NCBI GenBank assembly: GCA_017449925.1
Contig: JAFSYO010000006.1
Location: forward strand, 19,446 to 83,445
Origin: Stomatobaculum sp.
GTDB lineage: Bacteria > Bacillota_A > Clostridia > Lachnospirales > Lachnospiraceae
Reading direction: 5' to 3'
Length of the DNA stretch: 64,000 bases
Shown: one piece after another, positions 7,451 through 16,226 of the stretch
How the letters are laid out: each line of letters opens with the position of its first letter
Numbering within the stretch: the stretch's first letter is position 1
Program-made: the position numbers and the translations under genes
Notes under the pieces: model-generated
What the model saw: only the letters and a program-made list of their open reading frames with translations
Told to the model about the DNA's origin: nothing
Database searches by the model: none

Positions 7451-8734
7451 TCACCCCAGCTGCCACAGTCCGGCGGCGGGTTTCCCTGCAAAATAATATT
7501 CTGTTCCGTCGGCCGCGGTGTTCCAGCCCTCCCGGGATACTGCCGGACCATACTGCCTCATGGCTTCCACGCAGTCCGTCCATTCGTAACCGACGCTTCT
7601 CACTTCCTCTTCCGTAAGCTTCTCCGGATCCGTGGCGTATCGGATGATATATCTGCCGTTGGAAGAGCCATGGATCAGGTGGGCAGCCACCATGGAAAGA
7701 TTCCCGAAGGCGCCTTCTTCATACAGTTTCAGCACCTTGTCTCTTCCGCAGTAGCCGTATTTCCGGATCATGGCATCTGCCTCTTCATTCTCCCCGAAGG
7801 AGGCGGCGCCCGGGGCCAGCACCAGGAGCTCCCCGCCGTCCGCGATCATCCTGCAGGTGCGGTAGATCGCTTTGTTGCTGATCCAGGTGCTCTTGCATTC
7901 CGCCGGATCCATATATGCCACCACCCGCTTCACCGGTCTGTCCAGGTGGGTGATGTTCAGCTTCCGGCTTAAGGCTGCCGCCTTTTCATAGGGGCGCCGG
8001 CTTTCCCCCATATAGCATCCTTTTACGATGACCCGTTCCCCGTCCTGTACAGTGACCGTCTGCAGAAAAGCCACGGGCGCTTTTTGGTCCAGGAAGTTCC
8101 GCTGGGCATAGTCGTACAGGGCGCGCACCGGGCTGTCGGCATCGCCGATCACGTTTTCCAGACCGCAGACCGCTCCCAGCATATGGCTTTGGTTGATCAT
8201 GCCCCGGCCGCCAAGACCCACGAACAGGTTTTTGGAATAATTGGACATTCCCACCACTTCGTGGGGGACCACCTGTCCCACGGAGAGGATCAGGTCGAAC
8301 CCCCCGTCAAACAGGAGATGATTCACCTCCACCTCGATCTCCCGGGAGAAAAGGCCTCCGCTGATCTCAGAGACAAACTCCGCAGGTACCGTGCCCAGAC
8401 GGATTGTGTCAGTCTGCCAGTGGTGCACCAGCATCGCTTCCTCCGGCACCACATCCGCGAAGAATGCCTTTTTTTCTGCCGCGTCCATCTCCATATGGGT
8501 GCCGAGGGCGGGCATGACCTGCACAAATACGCCTCTGGCGGAAAGATGCCGGTAGATCATCCTGGTGAGTTCTCCCGCGTAGGAAAAACACCTAGTGAAA
8601 TCCGGCGGGACCACAAGCACTTTCTTCAGTCCCTGATACTGTGTAAGATATTCAGCGACTCCCTTCTCCAGTTCCCCGTCGTTGAGACCTGTCTCCTCAT
8701 TTTCCAGATACAGTTCCCGGATATCTTTTTCCAT
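7451..8734 (-). CDS. LarA-like (nickel-pincer racemase family, DUF2088) protein
   Basis: A 427-residue protein of the lactate racemase LarA superfamily, whose members racemise or epimerise 2-hydroxy acids with a nickel-pincer nucleotide cofactor. The N-terminal PPDFTRCFSYAGE segment and the central VPHEVVGMSNYSKNLFVGLGG segment match the family pattern, with a conserved His and a Lys at the expected catalytic spacing and further His residues in HHWQTD and SHMLGA. ATG 8734 follows GGGAGGGACGGGAC; the GTG further upstream is less likely. No larB/larC/larE cofactor genes are in the window. It is the last gene of the SDR-to-LarA group. The real substrate could be any 2-hydroxy acid or sugar acid rather than lactate. 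Confidence 0.82.
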   Translation of the reverse strand: MEKDIRELYLENEETGLNDGELEKGVAEYLTQYQGLKKVLVVPPDFTRCFSYAGELTRMIYRHLSARGVFVQVMPALGTHMEMDAAEKKAFFADVVPEEAMLVHHWQTDTIRLGTVPAEFVSEISGGLFSREIEVEVNHLLFDGGFDLILSVGQVVPHEVVGMSNYSKNLFVGLGGRGMINQSHMLGAVCGLENVIGDADSPVRALYDYAQRNFLDQKAPVAFLQTVTVQDGERVIVKGCYMGESRRPYEKAAALSRKLNITHLDRPVKRVVAYMDPAECKSTWISNKAIYRTCRMIADGGELLVLAPGAASFGENEEADAMIRKYGYCGRDKVLKLYEEGAFGNLSMVAAHLIHGSSNGRYIIRYATDPEKLTEEEVRSVGYEWTDCVEAMRQYGPAVSREGWNTAADGTEYYFAGKPAAGLWQLG

Positions 8735-8770
8735 GTCCCGTCCCTCCCAAAGGATTACACTCACAGTATA

Positions 8771-9571
8771 TCACTGCAAATTAGACATTATGATCTCCTT
8801 CAGTGAGATCTCCGGGTTTCTGTAGCGGGCTTCCGGATTCTTCTCCGGCACCGCCAGCCGGAACGCATTGACCGGGCAGTTGTGTACACAGGCAAGACAG
8901 TTATCACAGAAGCCGCCGTTATGGAACGATCTTCCGTTCCGGATCTCGAAATCCCCTCTTGGACATACCTTCGTGCAGGTTCCGCAGCCCACGCAGGCAT
9001 CCGTGATCAGGAACATTTTTCCGCGGGACAGATCCGGGGCGGGCTTTCCGCCCCGCTCCGCTGCCTGCTTCGCCCTCCGCTCGGCCAGATGCTTCTGCCT
9101 CGCCTCGATCTCCTCCTGTGTGGACAGGATGACCTCTTTTTTCCGTGCCGCGATATCAGCCTTCAGGGCAGCGATCTGTTCTCCGACTTTCTTGTCCATC
9201 TGAAGTTCCTTTTCGATGTCAAAGTTCGGCAGGTAATTATCCACCATAAAGACAGCGCGGAAAAAGCTGAGGGGAATGCCGGCCGAAGCGCAGATGTCAT
9301 TTGCGCTGTCTGCGCTGGCGCCGGCGCGGAAGCCGTAAGTGGCGATCATGAAAAAGTAACCTGTCTCAAACTGTGCCTTGTTCAGAAATTCTTTCACCAG
9401 GGGCGGCTGGCTGCCTCCGAAGTTCGGATAGACGATGCCAATGGCGTCATCCCGGAACAGGAGCTCCTCCGGCCCTTTTTTCAGGAGCTGGGGAATGCTT
9501 AAGGGCTCCGGTGAAAGCTGTTTTGCGACATAAAGAGAATTCCCGGTGGCGGTGAAGTAAAATACTGTCAT
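8771..9571 (-). CDS. EFR1-type flavodoxin-ferredoxin fusion protein
   Basis: A 266-residue electron carrier. The N-terminal half is a flavodoxin-like fold starting VFYFTATGNSLYVAKQL, which gives the FMN phosphate loop. After a Lys/Glu/Ala-rich helix around residues 130-165 come two [4Fe-4S] motifs, CVGCGTCTKVCP and CDNCLACVHNCP. EFR1 proteins are common in gut clostridia and pass electrons to reductive enzymes in the cytoplasm. ATG 9571 has AGGAGG upstream, and that leader is nearly identical to the leader of the malic enzyme gene. Its place in a sugar and hydroxy-acid cluster suggests a redox step, but no partner reductase is adjacent. Confidence 0.9.
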   Translation of the reverse strand: MTVFYFTATGNSLYVAKQLSPEPLSIPQLLKKGPEELLFRDDAIGIVYPNFGGSQPPLVKEFLNKAQFETGYFFMIATYGFRAGASADSANDICASAGIPLSFFRAVFMVDNYLPNFDIEKELQMDKKVGEQIAALKADIAARKKEVILSTQEEIEARQKHLAERRAKQAAERGGKPAPDLSRGKMFLITDACVGCGTCTKVCPRGDFEIRNGRSFHNGGFCDNCLACVHNCPVNAFRLAVPEKNPEARYRNPEISLKEIIMSNLQ

Positions 9572-9580
9572 TTCTGATTT

Positions 9581-9610
9581 TCCTCCTCTGATAACGCCGG
9601 TTTTATCCGG
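9581..9610 (-). repeat. Shared 30-bp translation leader (copy 1)
   Basis: The 30 bp including the Shine-Dalgarno site (CCGGATAA...GGCGTTATCAGAGGAGGA) are the same as 45651-45681 apart from one extra base and at most one substitution. GATAA and TTATC can pair across 8 bases, placing a small hairpin directly before AGAGGAGG. Confidence 0.7.
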
Positions 9611-9626
9611 GATGCGGCCTCCCTGT

Positions 9627-10796
9627 TTATGAAACCGTTTCCAGTACCGGCACGGACAGGTATGTGATCCTTGTCGTGTGATAAGGGCACTTCAACGGAT
9701 CCGACGGATCGGTGACCGGGACAGGAGTCCCGTCTGCTTCCGTCTCCCAGCGCCACTCGCTCTCAGGATCAATAAAATGCGCGCGGATAAAGTCCCAGGT
9801 CTGTGCCGCTTTCCCGAAGTACTCCGGTTCCCCGGTCAGCCTGTAAACATACAGGAGCGCCGTCACCGCCTCTGACTCTTCCCACCAGAGCTTCACCGCC
9901 GACATGCTGCCGTCGGAGTTCAGCCGGTCATAGACGCCGCCGTGCTCGCCGTCATATCCCCGGCTGCACAGGTTCCGCATCATCCGCATCTGGGCTTCCC
10001 GGACCTCAGCCAGCAGAGAGGGCTTCCCGACCTGCGCCGCGGCTTCCTCCATCATCCAGGTACACTCTGACTCGTCCCCGAAGCGGTCGGAAAGATCTTC
10101 TGTCTCGCTCCAGTCCGGTCCGAGAGACTGGTACAGAGCCCCGTTCTCCCGGAGAAAACGGTCCAGAAGGATCCGCACCACAGCCTCCAGGCGGCGTTTC
10201 AGCCTGATCTCCTTCCACACCCGGCTGAAGGCCGTGTATGCCTCCATAAGATGCAGATGGGTGTCCATCAGAAAATCCTGCGGCTCCGCAGGAGCTCTCC
10301 ATTTTTCCGTCAGCTCGGCGCGGTAGCCGCCCAGGAGACTGTCGAAGGCATAGACCTCTATTTTGTTGAAGACAGCCCTGGAGAATTCACGTGCTTCTGT
10401 TTTCCCGGAGGCTCTCGCGTACTCTGATGCTGCATATACCGCATAGCTCTGGGTATAGATGACCTTCCGGCGGTCCGACGGCTTCCCGTCCCTGTCCAGG
10501 CACTCGTAGACGCCGCCGTAGGTTTTGTCCGCAAAATGCGTAAGGAGATACTCAAAGGCCTGCCCCGCTGTCCGGAGATAGTCCTGCTTCCCCGTCAGGT
10601 TGAAGGCGGCGGAATACGCCCATACCATCCTGGACATCAGCACCGCGGATTTCCTTCCGTCTTCAAGGGGCCGGTTGTCGCACCCCAGTGTCAGGAACTC
10701 CCCTTCCGGCGTAATCGCGTTTTCTTTCCAGAAGGCCAGCACCCGCTCCATCTCCGCAAGAAGCTCCTGCTTCATGCTGCTTCTTCTCTCATTCAT
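9627..10796 (-). CDS. AGE-superfamily epimerase, cellobiose 2-epimerase-like
   Basis: A 389-residue (alpha/alpha)6-barrel protein. It fits the cellobiose 2-epimerase branch: SAVLMSRMVWAYSAAFNLTG, DTHLHLMEAYTAFSRVW and WWEESEAVTALLYVYRLTG are close to the signature segments of that enzyme, including the catalytic-region His in THLH and the paired Trp. These enzymes epimerise C2 of a reducing-end hexose, often in a beta-linked disaccharide. ATG 10796 follows GGAGACAGAGAAC. It lies 24 bp after the mutarotase-like gene, which fits processing of a sugar released from the substrate. N-acylglucosamine 2-epimerase activity is the alternative. Confidence 0.85.
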   Translation of the reverse strand: MNERRSSMKQELLAEMERVLAFWKENAITPEGEFLTLGCDNRPLEDGRKSAVLMSRMVWAYSAAFNLTGKQDYLRTAGQAFEYLLTHFADKTYGGVYECLDRDGKPSDRRKVIYTQSYAVYAASEYARASGKTEAREFSRAVFNKIEVYAFDSLLGGYRAELTEKWRAPAEPQDFLMDTHLHLMEAYTAFSRVWKEIRLKRRLEAVVRILLDRFLRENGALYQSLGPDWSETEDLSDRFGDESECTWMMEEAAAQVGKPSLLAEVREAQMRMMRNLCSRGYDGEHGGVYDRLNSDGSMSAVKLWWEESEAVTALLYVYRLTGEPEYFGKAAQTWDFIRAHFIDPESEWRWETEADGTPVPVTDPSDPLKCPYHTTRITYLSVPVLETVS

Positions 10797-10820
10797 GTTC
10801 TCTGTCTCCTCATGTCTTTC

Positions 10821-11717
10821 TCATGCCTCCGACACAAAGCGGAGAACTCTCTTCCACTCCGCCGTCTCTCCGGGCTTCAGGGTAAGGGTCTGGAAGATCT
10901 CCGGCGAGAAGATGTGGTCCACTTCCCAGAGCGTCACGCCGGAGACTCGGATATGGTCCTCCCCTTCCACGAAAGCTTTCGCCCCTTTGTGGGACAGTTT
11001 CCAGCAAAACGGAAGGCGTTCGTCCATGCCGTCAATGGGCAGCTTTGCCAGGGAGGTCGCCCTTTCATCCCGCAGAAGTTCAATGCCGCTTCCGTCCGCG
11101 TGGAAATTGCAGGGATTCGGATAGAGGTTCGGGATATCCCGGACGCCCAGTTCCTTCAGGTTCGGGAGCTCCAGATAATAGTCTGCGGAGACCGCCATGC
11201 CGTCGATGGAAAAGAAGTTGTGGCAGTACTCCCTGGTGGAGAACGCTTTCTCCCCGACATTTTGAAGCCTGACTTCCACGGTAAGGGTATTGCCGGATAC
11301 GGAGATCTTCCGCTGCTCTTTCACAGCATATCCGAGACAGGGAACCGCTTCTGTCAGGAACTCGGCCCTGGTCTCATCCGCGGTGAAGCTGACAGGATAG
11401 GGCTGCAGGTCTTTATATTTCTTATGGAAAATATACTTACCCTCATCCTCCTTCCGGATGAGGCCGATACCGAACTTCGGGAAATACTCCCCGACGGAGG
11501 CTTCTCCGCTGAAATCCTCGTTGTATTCGCAGCAGAGGCCCCGGCCGCCGCTGGAAGGATGGACCAGGTTCTTCGGCTCGTTTGCCAGGAAATGGATCTC
11601 GTTGTTCATCACCACATCTGTAATGAAGCCCGCCCGCGCAAAACGGAATGTGTCATTCGGGTGTTCGCCCGGCTCCGCAATCTCCACGCGGAGGGATGCG
11701 CTCTTTATCGTAATCAT
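10821..11717 (-). CDS. Aldose 1-epimerase-like (galactose-mutarotase fold) protein
   Basis: A 298-residue beta-rich protein that reads as a divergent member of the galactose mutarotase-like superfamily. Visible features are the N-terminal RFARAGFITDV strand, the central KISVSGNTLTVEVRLQNVG segment and the EYCHNFFSIDG stretch with a candidate active-site His. The C-terminal LKPGETAEWKRVLRF is typical of such folds. Mutarotases interconvert alpha and beta anomers of free sugars. It is placed between a lactonase and a 2-epimerase, so a role in handling a freed sugar is likely. The general fold is fairly sure; the activity is not. Confidence 0.7.
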   Translation of the reverse strand: MITIKSASLRVEIAEPGEHPNDTFRFARAGFITDVVMNNEIHFLANEPKNLVHPSSGGRGLCCEYNEDFSGEASVGEYFPKFGIGLIRKEDEGKYIFHKKYKDLQPYPVSFTADETRAEFLTEAVPCLGYAVKEQRKISVSGNTLTVEVRLQNVGEKAFSTREYCHNFFSIDGMAVSADYYLELPNLKELGVRDIPNLYPNPCNFHADGSGIELLRDERATSLAKLPIDGMDERLPFCWKLSHKGAKAFVEGEDHIRVSGVTLWEVDHIFSPEIFQTLTLKPGETAEWKRVLRFVSEA

Positions 11718-11764
11718 AGACTTCTCCTCTGTAAACCGCCCGTTGATATCCGGGTCCTTGTCTG

Positions 11765-12820
11765 TCAGTACTTTCTGATGCAGGTGGGCTTCGGGGTCTC
11801 CGCCCTCATCTTTGTGGGCGTCATGGTCTCTGTCTCCCAGTCCACCTTCAGAACGTCAATGGAATCCGAATCCTGGTCCGCAATGACACAGAAATCGCCG
11901 AACATGGTGAAATCCCTGGGGGTCCTGCCGCCGGTCTTTACGATCTGCTTCAGAGTAAGGCAGCCGTCGTCCTCCACATGATAGAGGGCAATGCTGTCGT
12001 GCCCGCGGTTCGTCGCGAACAGCAGCCTGTTCTGCATCTTGACGGCCGCGGCGATGTTCTCACCCCGGAAATCCTCCGGCAGCGTGGAAATGTCCTGCTT
12101 CAGGACATAGCCGCTTCCGTCCGCAGCCTCCTCATCTCTCCGGAATACCATGATCCTGGAGGCGAGCTCGCAGATCACGTAGATGATGTCCGGATCAGTC
12201 CGGTGGAACTCGATGTGCCGCGGCCCGCAGCCGGCCGGGAAGGAGATTCTTTTTCCGGTATCGGTGAACTTTCCGTTCTTAAAATCGATGTCATAGATAA
12301 ACACCCGGTCCATGCCGAGGTCCGCCACAAAGGCCTGTCCGTTATGCTCCTTGGTGTAATGGCAGTGAGGGCCTTCCTGGCGTGTTTGGTTGACTCCGGC
12401 CTCCTGCCGGGGCGTCTGTTCAAAGCGGTGCTGCACAAAATCACACATTTCTGCCGGCAGTCCGTCTTTTCCCATGCGGTACACCGCAATGCTGCCGGAA
12501 GTATAATTGTCCGCGAACATCAGCCTGCAGTTAAGGTCCATGCTGACATGGCAGGGATCCGCTCCCTTCGTCGAAAGGTCTTTCAGTGGGACCAGGCCGT
12601 CCTGTTCCAGCTTCAGGGCATGGACTTTTCCCTCCGGCGTCTCCTCCTGCACTGTATACAGGATCGTCTTATCCGGGTTGAAAGCCAGATAGGAGGGCCG
12701 GAGGATCCCCGTAAAGGCGTACTCCTTTTCGATGGTCTCTCTGTCCGTGTCCATCCGGAATTTTACGATCCCCTCCTGGTCAGCCGCTGCCCAGGAGCCG
12801 CTGAAGAATTCATATATCAT
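11765..12820 (-). CDS. Lactonase family beta-propeller protein (copy 2), YbhE-like
   Basis: A 351-residue seven-bladed propeller protein of the 6-phosphogluconolactonase YbhE/Pgl family, and the most typical of the four copies here. ADPCHVSMD, VADLGMDRVFIYDID and GCGPRHIEFH are standard family motifs, and they repeat as blade ends down the chain. There is no signal peptide. It follows the SDR gene by 34 bp, so it may hydrolyse the lactone that the SDR makes by oxidising a sugar or cyclic hydroxy compound. ATG 12820 is preceded by AGGAGGAGACAAC. Substrate unproven. Confidence 0.87.
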   Translation of the reverse strand: MIYEFFSGSWAAADQEGIVKFRMDTDRETIEKEYAFTGILRPSYLAFNPDKTILYTVQEETPEGKVHALKLEQDGLVPLKDLSTKGADPCHVSMDLNCRLMFADNYTSGSIAVYRMGKDGLPAEMCDFVQHRFEQTPRQEAGVNQTRQEGPHCHYTKEHNGQAFVADLGMDRVFIYDIDFKNGKFTDTGKRISFPAGCGPRHIEFHRTDPDIIYVICELASRIMVFRRDEEAADGSGYVLKQDISTLPEDFRGENIAAAVKMQNRLLFATNRGHDSIALYHVEDDGCLTLKQIVKTGGRTPRDFTMFGDFCVIADQDSDSIDVLKVDWETETMTPTKMRAETPKPTCIRKY

Positions 12821-12854
12821 GTTGTCTCCTCCTGATCTTTCTGTCTCTGCCGCC

Positions 12855-13739
12855 TCACTCCTCCACGGCAGGTCTCCCCCATCCGGAGGCGACGCCGCCC
12901 TGTCCCGCGAAACCTTCCGGCATGCCGGGAAGGATCAGTCCGCCGTCCACGCGGAGCGTGATGCCCGTGATGTAGGATGCCTTTTCGGAGCTCAGGAAGC
13001 AGACCGCATTGGCAATATCCTCCGGTGTGCCTGCCCGCATCAGCGGGATCGCCGGGCCCAGTTCATCCCAGAAGTCAGACTGCACTTCATTGGTGTTTCC
13101 TTCATATTCCGGCTTCCAGAAATAGTCGGCGGAAGTGCCCTTTGTCTGTTCCCGGATCTCGTCCTTGGTGCGGACGCGGGTCGCTCCCGGGGCCACATTG
13201 TTGATGCGGATCCCGTAGGCCGCGACATCCAGGGCAAATGCCTTGATCGCGTGGTTCAGTCCCGCCTTCAGTCCGCAGTAGATGCCGCACTCCGGATAGG
13301 CGCGCTCGCCCCTGGAAGAAGTGATGTTGATGATGCTTCCTTTGATCTTATGGTCGATCATGTAGCGGGCGGCGTTCCGCATCATAATGACGAAGCTGCG
13401 GAAGTCCAGTGTCAGCAGGTGATCCAGGTTTTCTTCCGACACATTCTGGATCGGGTCGCAGATCGTAAGCCCGGCATTGTTGACCAGGACATCCAGCCCG
13501 CCGAGGCATTCTATGGCCTGGCGGAAGGCTTCATTTGCCGCGTCCTTCTGATCCAGGCAGGCCTGAAAACAGTAAGCCTTCTGCCCGAACTCTTCCTCTA
13601 TTTTCTTCACCACCGCTTCCGCGGCTTCCTTTTTGGAAGCGTAGGTAAAGGCCACATCATATCCTTCCTTTGCCAGTGCCAGTACGATTCCCTTGCCGAT
13701 CCCCCTGCTGCCGCCGGTCACAAATGCTTTTCTGCTCAT
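12855..13739 (-). CDS. Short-chain dehydrogenase/reductase
   Basis: A 294-residue classical SDR. The cofactor motif TGGSRGIG is at residues 8-15, the NNAG motif appears as LVNNAGL, and the catalytic Tyr and Lys are in YCGLK after an ITSSRG segment. The C-terminus contains the usual VDGGL. It oxidises or reduces a secondary alcohol or ketone using NAD(P). It is the first gene of the SDR-lactonase-mutarotase-epimerase-EFR1-LarA group, and its promoter carries the island palindrome plus the GATATC motif. About 20 extra C-terminal residues follow VDGG, ending in PAVEE. Confidence 0.92.
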   Translation of the reverse strand: MSRKAFVTGGSRGIGKGIVLALAKEGYDVAFTYASKKEAAEAVVKKIEEEFGQKAYCFQACLDQKDAANEAFRQAIECLGGLDVLVNNAGLTICDPIQNVSEENLDHLLTLDFRSFVIMMRNAARYMIDHKIKGSIINITSSRGERAYPECGIYCGLKAGLNHAIKAFALDVAAYGIRINNVAPGATRVRTKDEIREQTKGTSADYFWKPEYEGNTNEVQSDFWDELGPAIPLMRAGTPEDIANAVCFLSSEKASYITGITLRVDGGLILPGMPEGFAGQGGVASGWGRPAVEE

Positions 13740-13839
13740 GTTTCTGCTCCTTTCCTCATCCCGCCGGACTTCTCCGGTCTTCCGGTTTTTCCGAATATCC
13801 TTTTCCTCTCTGATTGATACTTTCGTAAATCATAAAATT

Positions 13840-13856
13840 CATATCTTTTTGATATC
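13840..13856. promoter_or_regulatory. GATATC-type inverted motif, copy 1
   Basis: CATATC-TTTTT-GATATC, a 6-5-6 inverted motif starting eight bases after the -10 of the SDR promoter. Equivalent motifs occur at 40354, 41537 and 48915. Confidence 0.5.
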
Positions 13857-13863
13857 TTACTGT

Positions 13864-13892
13864 ATTTTAGCAAACATTGTTAGTTAATGCAA
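13864..13892 (-). promoter_or_regulatory. SDR-operon promoter with operator in spacer
   Basis: Minus strand TTGCAT (13892-13887), 17 bp, TAAAAT (13869-13864). The spacer holds AGCAAACATTGTTAGTT (13869-13885, plus reading), with one good and one weaker half-site of the island palindrome. Confidence 0.72.
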
Positions 13893-13924
13893 TACCCTGT
13901 CTGTTATTTTTCTCTTCCCGCAGA

Positions 13925-13955
13925 AAAGGCGCGGCCCCTTCCGGTCCGCGCCTTT
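13925..13955. terminator. Terminator behind the selenium LysR gene
   Basis: Stem AAAGGCGCGG/CCGCGCCTTT with an 11-base loop. It follows the LysR stop on the minus strand (TTTTCTG tract) and can also act on the plus strand. Confidence 0.75.
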
Positions 13956-13982
13956 CCTTTAATACTATTATTCTGCTTACAT

Positions 13983-14879
13983 TCAGGCCTTGAAATAGTC
14001 CACCAGGAATCCCGCAAAATTCTGTACTCTTTCCGTCATGAGACCATCCTTCCGCTGCAGGAGATAGAAATATCTGTGACACCCCTCCCCGGGAAACGGA
14101 AAACAAAGAAGAAGCTTCTGTTTTTCATAGTTGGCCGCGGCCCGGTCCGACATAATGGCGGTACCTATGCCCTTCGCTACCATGTTCTTGATGGCTTCCG
14201 GATCATTGATCCTGGCCGTCACGTTCAGGGATGCTTCGGAGACGCCGGCCTGCTTCAGGAAAAGGTCCACAGCGTATTTGCTGGCGCTTCCTTCTTCCCG
14301 CAGGATCACCGGCTCCTTCAGGAGTTCCTCCAGCGGAACCGCTTCCTTTTCCTTCATCTTCAAAAACCTCGGTTCATACGGTGTGGTGATCACAATGGTA
14401 TCCCTGTAAAACGGGACTGCTGTCAGCTGTTCGTCCTCAGGATCCATACCGATGATGCCGAGGTCATAGAGGCCGTCCTTCAGCTTTTCCAGAATGGCGC
14501 GGCTGTCCCCCTGGTCCACGGTGAACCGGACACTTTGGTTCATCCGGCTGTAGGCGGCCAGCACCTCCGGCAGAAGATATGCCGACGGAACCGTAGATGA
14601 CCCGATGGTGATGACGCCCTCCCCGCTCTGGGTGCAGTTCTTTGTCAGCTTGTCCCTGAGAGACAGGATACTGACTGCGTATTCGTACACTTCCCGCCCC
14701 TTCGGTGTGATCTCGAGGCTTTTGGTGGTCCTGACCAGCAGTACGCTGTTCAGCTCTTCCTCCAGCTGCCGGATGTGCATGCTGACCGTGGGCTGGGAGA
14801 GGAAAAGATCCTCCGCTGCCCTGCTGAAGCTGTTTCTTCTTACGACCGCGGCAAATGCCATCAGGTGCTTAAACTCCAT
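13983..14879 (-). CDS. LysR-family regulator associated with selenium metabolism
   Basis: A 298-residue LysR protein with an N-terminal winged helix (AVVRRNSFSRAAEDLFLSQPTVSMHIRQLEEEL) and a periplasmic-binding-like effector domain. Its ATG overlaps the end of the aminotransferase gene by 11 bp, so the two are translationally coupled. LysR genes of this kind recur next to yedE, selD and the EF2568-type aminotransferase, and databases call them selenium metabolism-associated. It may sense selenium supply and control the plus-strand yedE-selD genes. I did not identify its own binding site. Confidence 0.88.
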   Translation of the reverse strand: MEFKHLMAFAAVVRRNSFSRAAEDLFLSQPTVSMHIRQLEEELNSVLLVRTTKSLEITPKGREVYEYAVSILSLRDKLTKNCTQSGEGVITIGSSTVPSAYLLPEVLAAYSRMNQSVRFTVDQGDSRAILEKLKDGLYDLGIIGMDPEDEQLTAVPFYRDTIVITTPYEPRFLKMKEKEAVPLEELLKEPVILREEGSASKYAVDLFLKQAGVSEASLNVTARINDPEAIKNMVAKGIGTAIMSDRAAANYEKQKLLLCFPFPGEGCHRYFYLLQRKDGLMTERVQNFAGFLVDYFKA

Positions 14880-16065
14880 ATCTGTATCCTTTCCCGCAGT
14901 TTCCGCGGCAGATCTCTCCCAGTGCAGACAGGGCTTCTTCCGTTTCCTCTGCCGTACTGGCCCACCCGAAGGAGAACCGGATGGTCCCGGCCGGGAATGT
15001 TCCCAGCGTCTGATGGGCGGAAGGCGCGCAGTGAAGCCCGACCCGCGTCATGATCCCGAACCTGTCCTCCAGCTGGAACGCAGCCTCCGCCGGGTCCATT
15101 TTCAGCGTCTGCACTGATACGACCGCCGTGCGGTCTCCCTCCCCTTGTTTCAGTCCGGCAGTTTTTATCAGGCCGTCCTCCTCCAGCGGCTTCAGGCCCT
15201 CAAGGAACTTTTCCGTCAGCATCCCTTCATGGAGCCGGTTTGTTTCCACACCTCGTTTCTTCAGCCAGAGAAGGGCGGCCCGGAGGCCGGCGATCCCCGG
15301 AAGGTTCATGGTCCCTGCTTCAAACCGGTCCGGCAGGAACCCCGGCACCTCTTCCGTGTGGCTGATGCTGCCCGTCCCTCCGGAAATCAGCGGCTCCAGC
15401 ATCCGCTCCACTCCCTTCCGGAATACGATCCCGCCGGTGCCCTGGGGGCCAAGAAGACCTTTATGCCCGGTAAAGCACAGCGCGTCGATCTGCATGCGCT
15501 GCATATCGACGGGAAGCACTCCGGCAGTCTGGGCAGTATCCGCTATGAACAGGAGTCCGTGCTGCCGGCAGAAGCGGCCTGCTTCTTCCAGGGGAAGGAC
15601 AGTTCCGCAGACATTGCTGGCATGTGTCATCACCAGTGCCCTTGTGTTCGGCTGAATGCACTGCTCCAGAAACTCTGTCTTCAGTTCGCCTGTTTCTGTG
15701 CAGGGAACCCGTGTAAACTCCGTTCCCTGCCGGGCGAGCTGACGGAGCGGCCGCATGACCGCGTTATGTTCCATGGAGCTTGTGAGCACGTGGTCTCCCG
15801 GCCTGAGGAATCCCTTCAGAACCACGTTCAGGCTCTCTGTCACGTTTTTTGTAAAAACCACCTGTTTCGGGCCTTCCCCGTGAAAAAGCTCAGATATCAG
15901 ACATCTGGTTTCATACACCATTTCTTCAGCGGTGTATGCTTTTCCGTAGGAACCCCGGTTAATGTTGCTGCCCTGCTCCGTCATAAACTGATAAACGGCC
16001 TCCGCCACACCGGGAGGCTTCGGGAAGCTTGTGCTTCCGTTGTCCAGATAGATCTGGTTTTTCAT
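14869..16065 (-). CDS. Cysteine-desulfurase-like class V aminotransferase (EF2568 type)
   Basis: A 398-residue PLP enzyme. MKNQIYLDNGSTSFPKPPGVAEAVYQF is the typical EF2568-family start, and the PLP Lys lies in DALCFTGHKGLLGPQGTGG. The family resembles NifS/CsdB and probably removes sulfur or selenium from cysteine or selenocysteine to feed SelD or selenium-dependent molybdenum hydroxylases. It opposes yedE across a 161-bp intergenic region. Its promoter at 16173-16200 overlaps a copy of the island palindrome, a link between selenium handling and the catabolic genes. ATG 16065 is used. The exact substrate (Cys or Sec) is unproven. Confidence 0.87.
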   Translation of the reverse strand: MKNQIYLDNGSTSFPKPPGVAEAVYQFMTEQGSNINRGSYGKAYTAEEMVYETRCLISELFHGEGPKQVVFTKNVTESLNVVLKGFLRPGDHVLTSSMEHNAVMRPLRQLARQGTEFTRVPCTETGELKTEFLEQCIQPNTRALVMTHASNVCGTVLPLEEAGRFCRQHGLLFIADTAQTAGVLPVDMQRMQIDALCFTGHKGLLGPQGTGGIVFRKGVERMLEPLISGGTGSISHTEEVPGFLPDRFEAGTMNLPGIAGLRAALLWLKKRGVETNRLHEGMLTEKFLEGLKPLEEDGLIKTAGLKQGEGDRTAVVSVQTLKMDPAEAAFQLEDRFGIMTRVGLHCAPSAHQTLGTFPAGTIRFSFGWASTAEETEEALSALGEICRGNCGKGYRYGV

Positions 16066-16172
16066 GACCTCTCATTATCCCCTTCATGCTTTTTCTGCAC
16101 TTATAATACCATCTTATAAATCCCAAAATCAAATCAATAAATACAATTAGACGGAGTGTTCTATACGGTGCT

Positions 16173-16200
16173 ATTATAAAGCTGACATTGTTAGCAATAA
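16173..16200 (-). promoter_or_regulatory. Candidate aminotransferase promoter with operator in spacer
   Basis: Minus strand TTATTG (16200-16195), 16 bp, TATAAT (16178-16173). The spacer overlaps AGCTGACATTGTTAGCA (16180-16196), a near-palindromic copy of the island operator. The -35 is weak. The site could also affect the plus-strand yedE gene, whose own promoter I cannot place firmly. Confidence 0.6.
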
Positions 16201-16226
16201 TCATCATCTCAGGGGGATAGAATGAA

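Noticed and set aside
1450..13739. A bile-acid 7-dehydroxylation (bai) operon
   Set aside because: CaiB/BaiF-type transferases and an SDR are present, but there is no BaiB ligase, no BaiCD/BaiH flavin oxidoreductase and no BaiE-type dehydratase.
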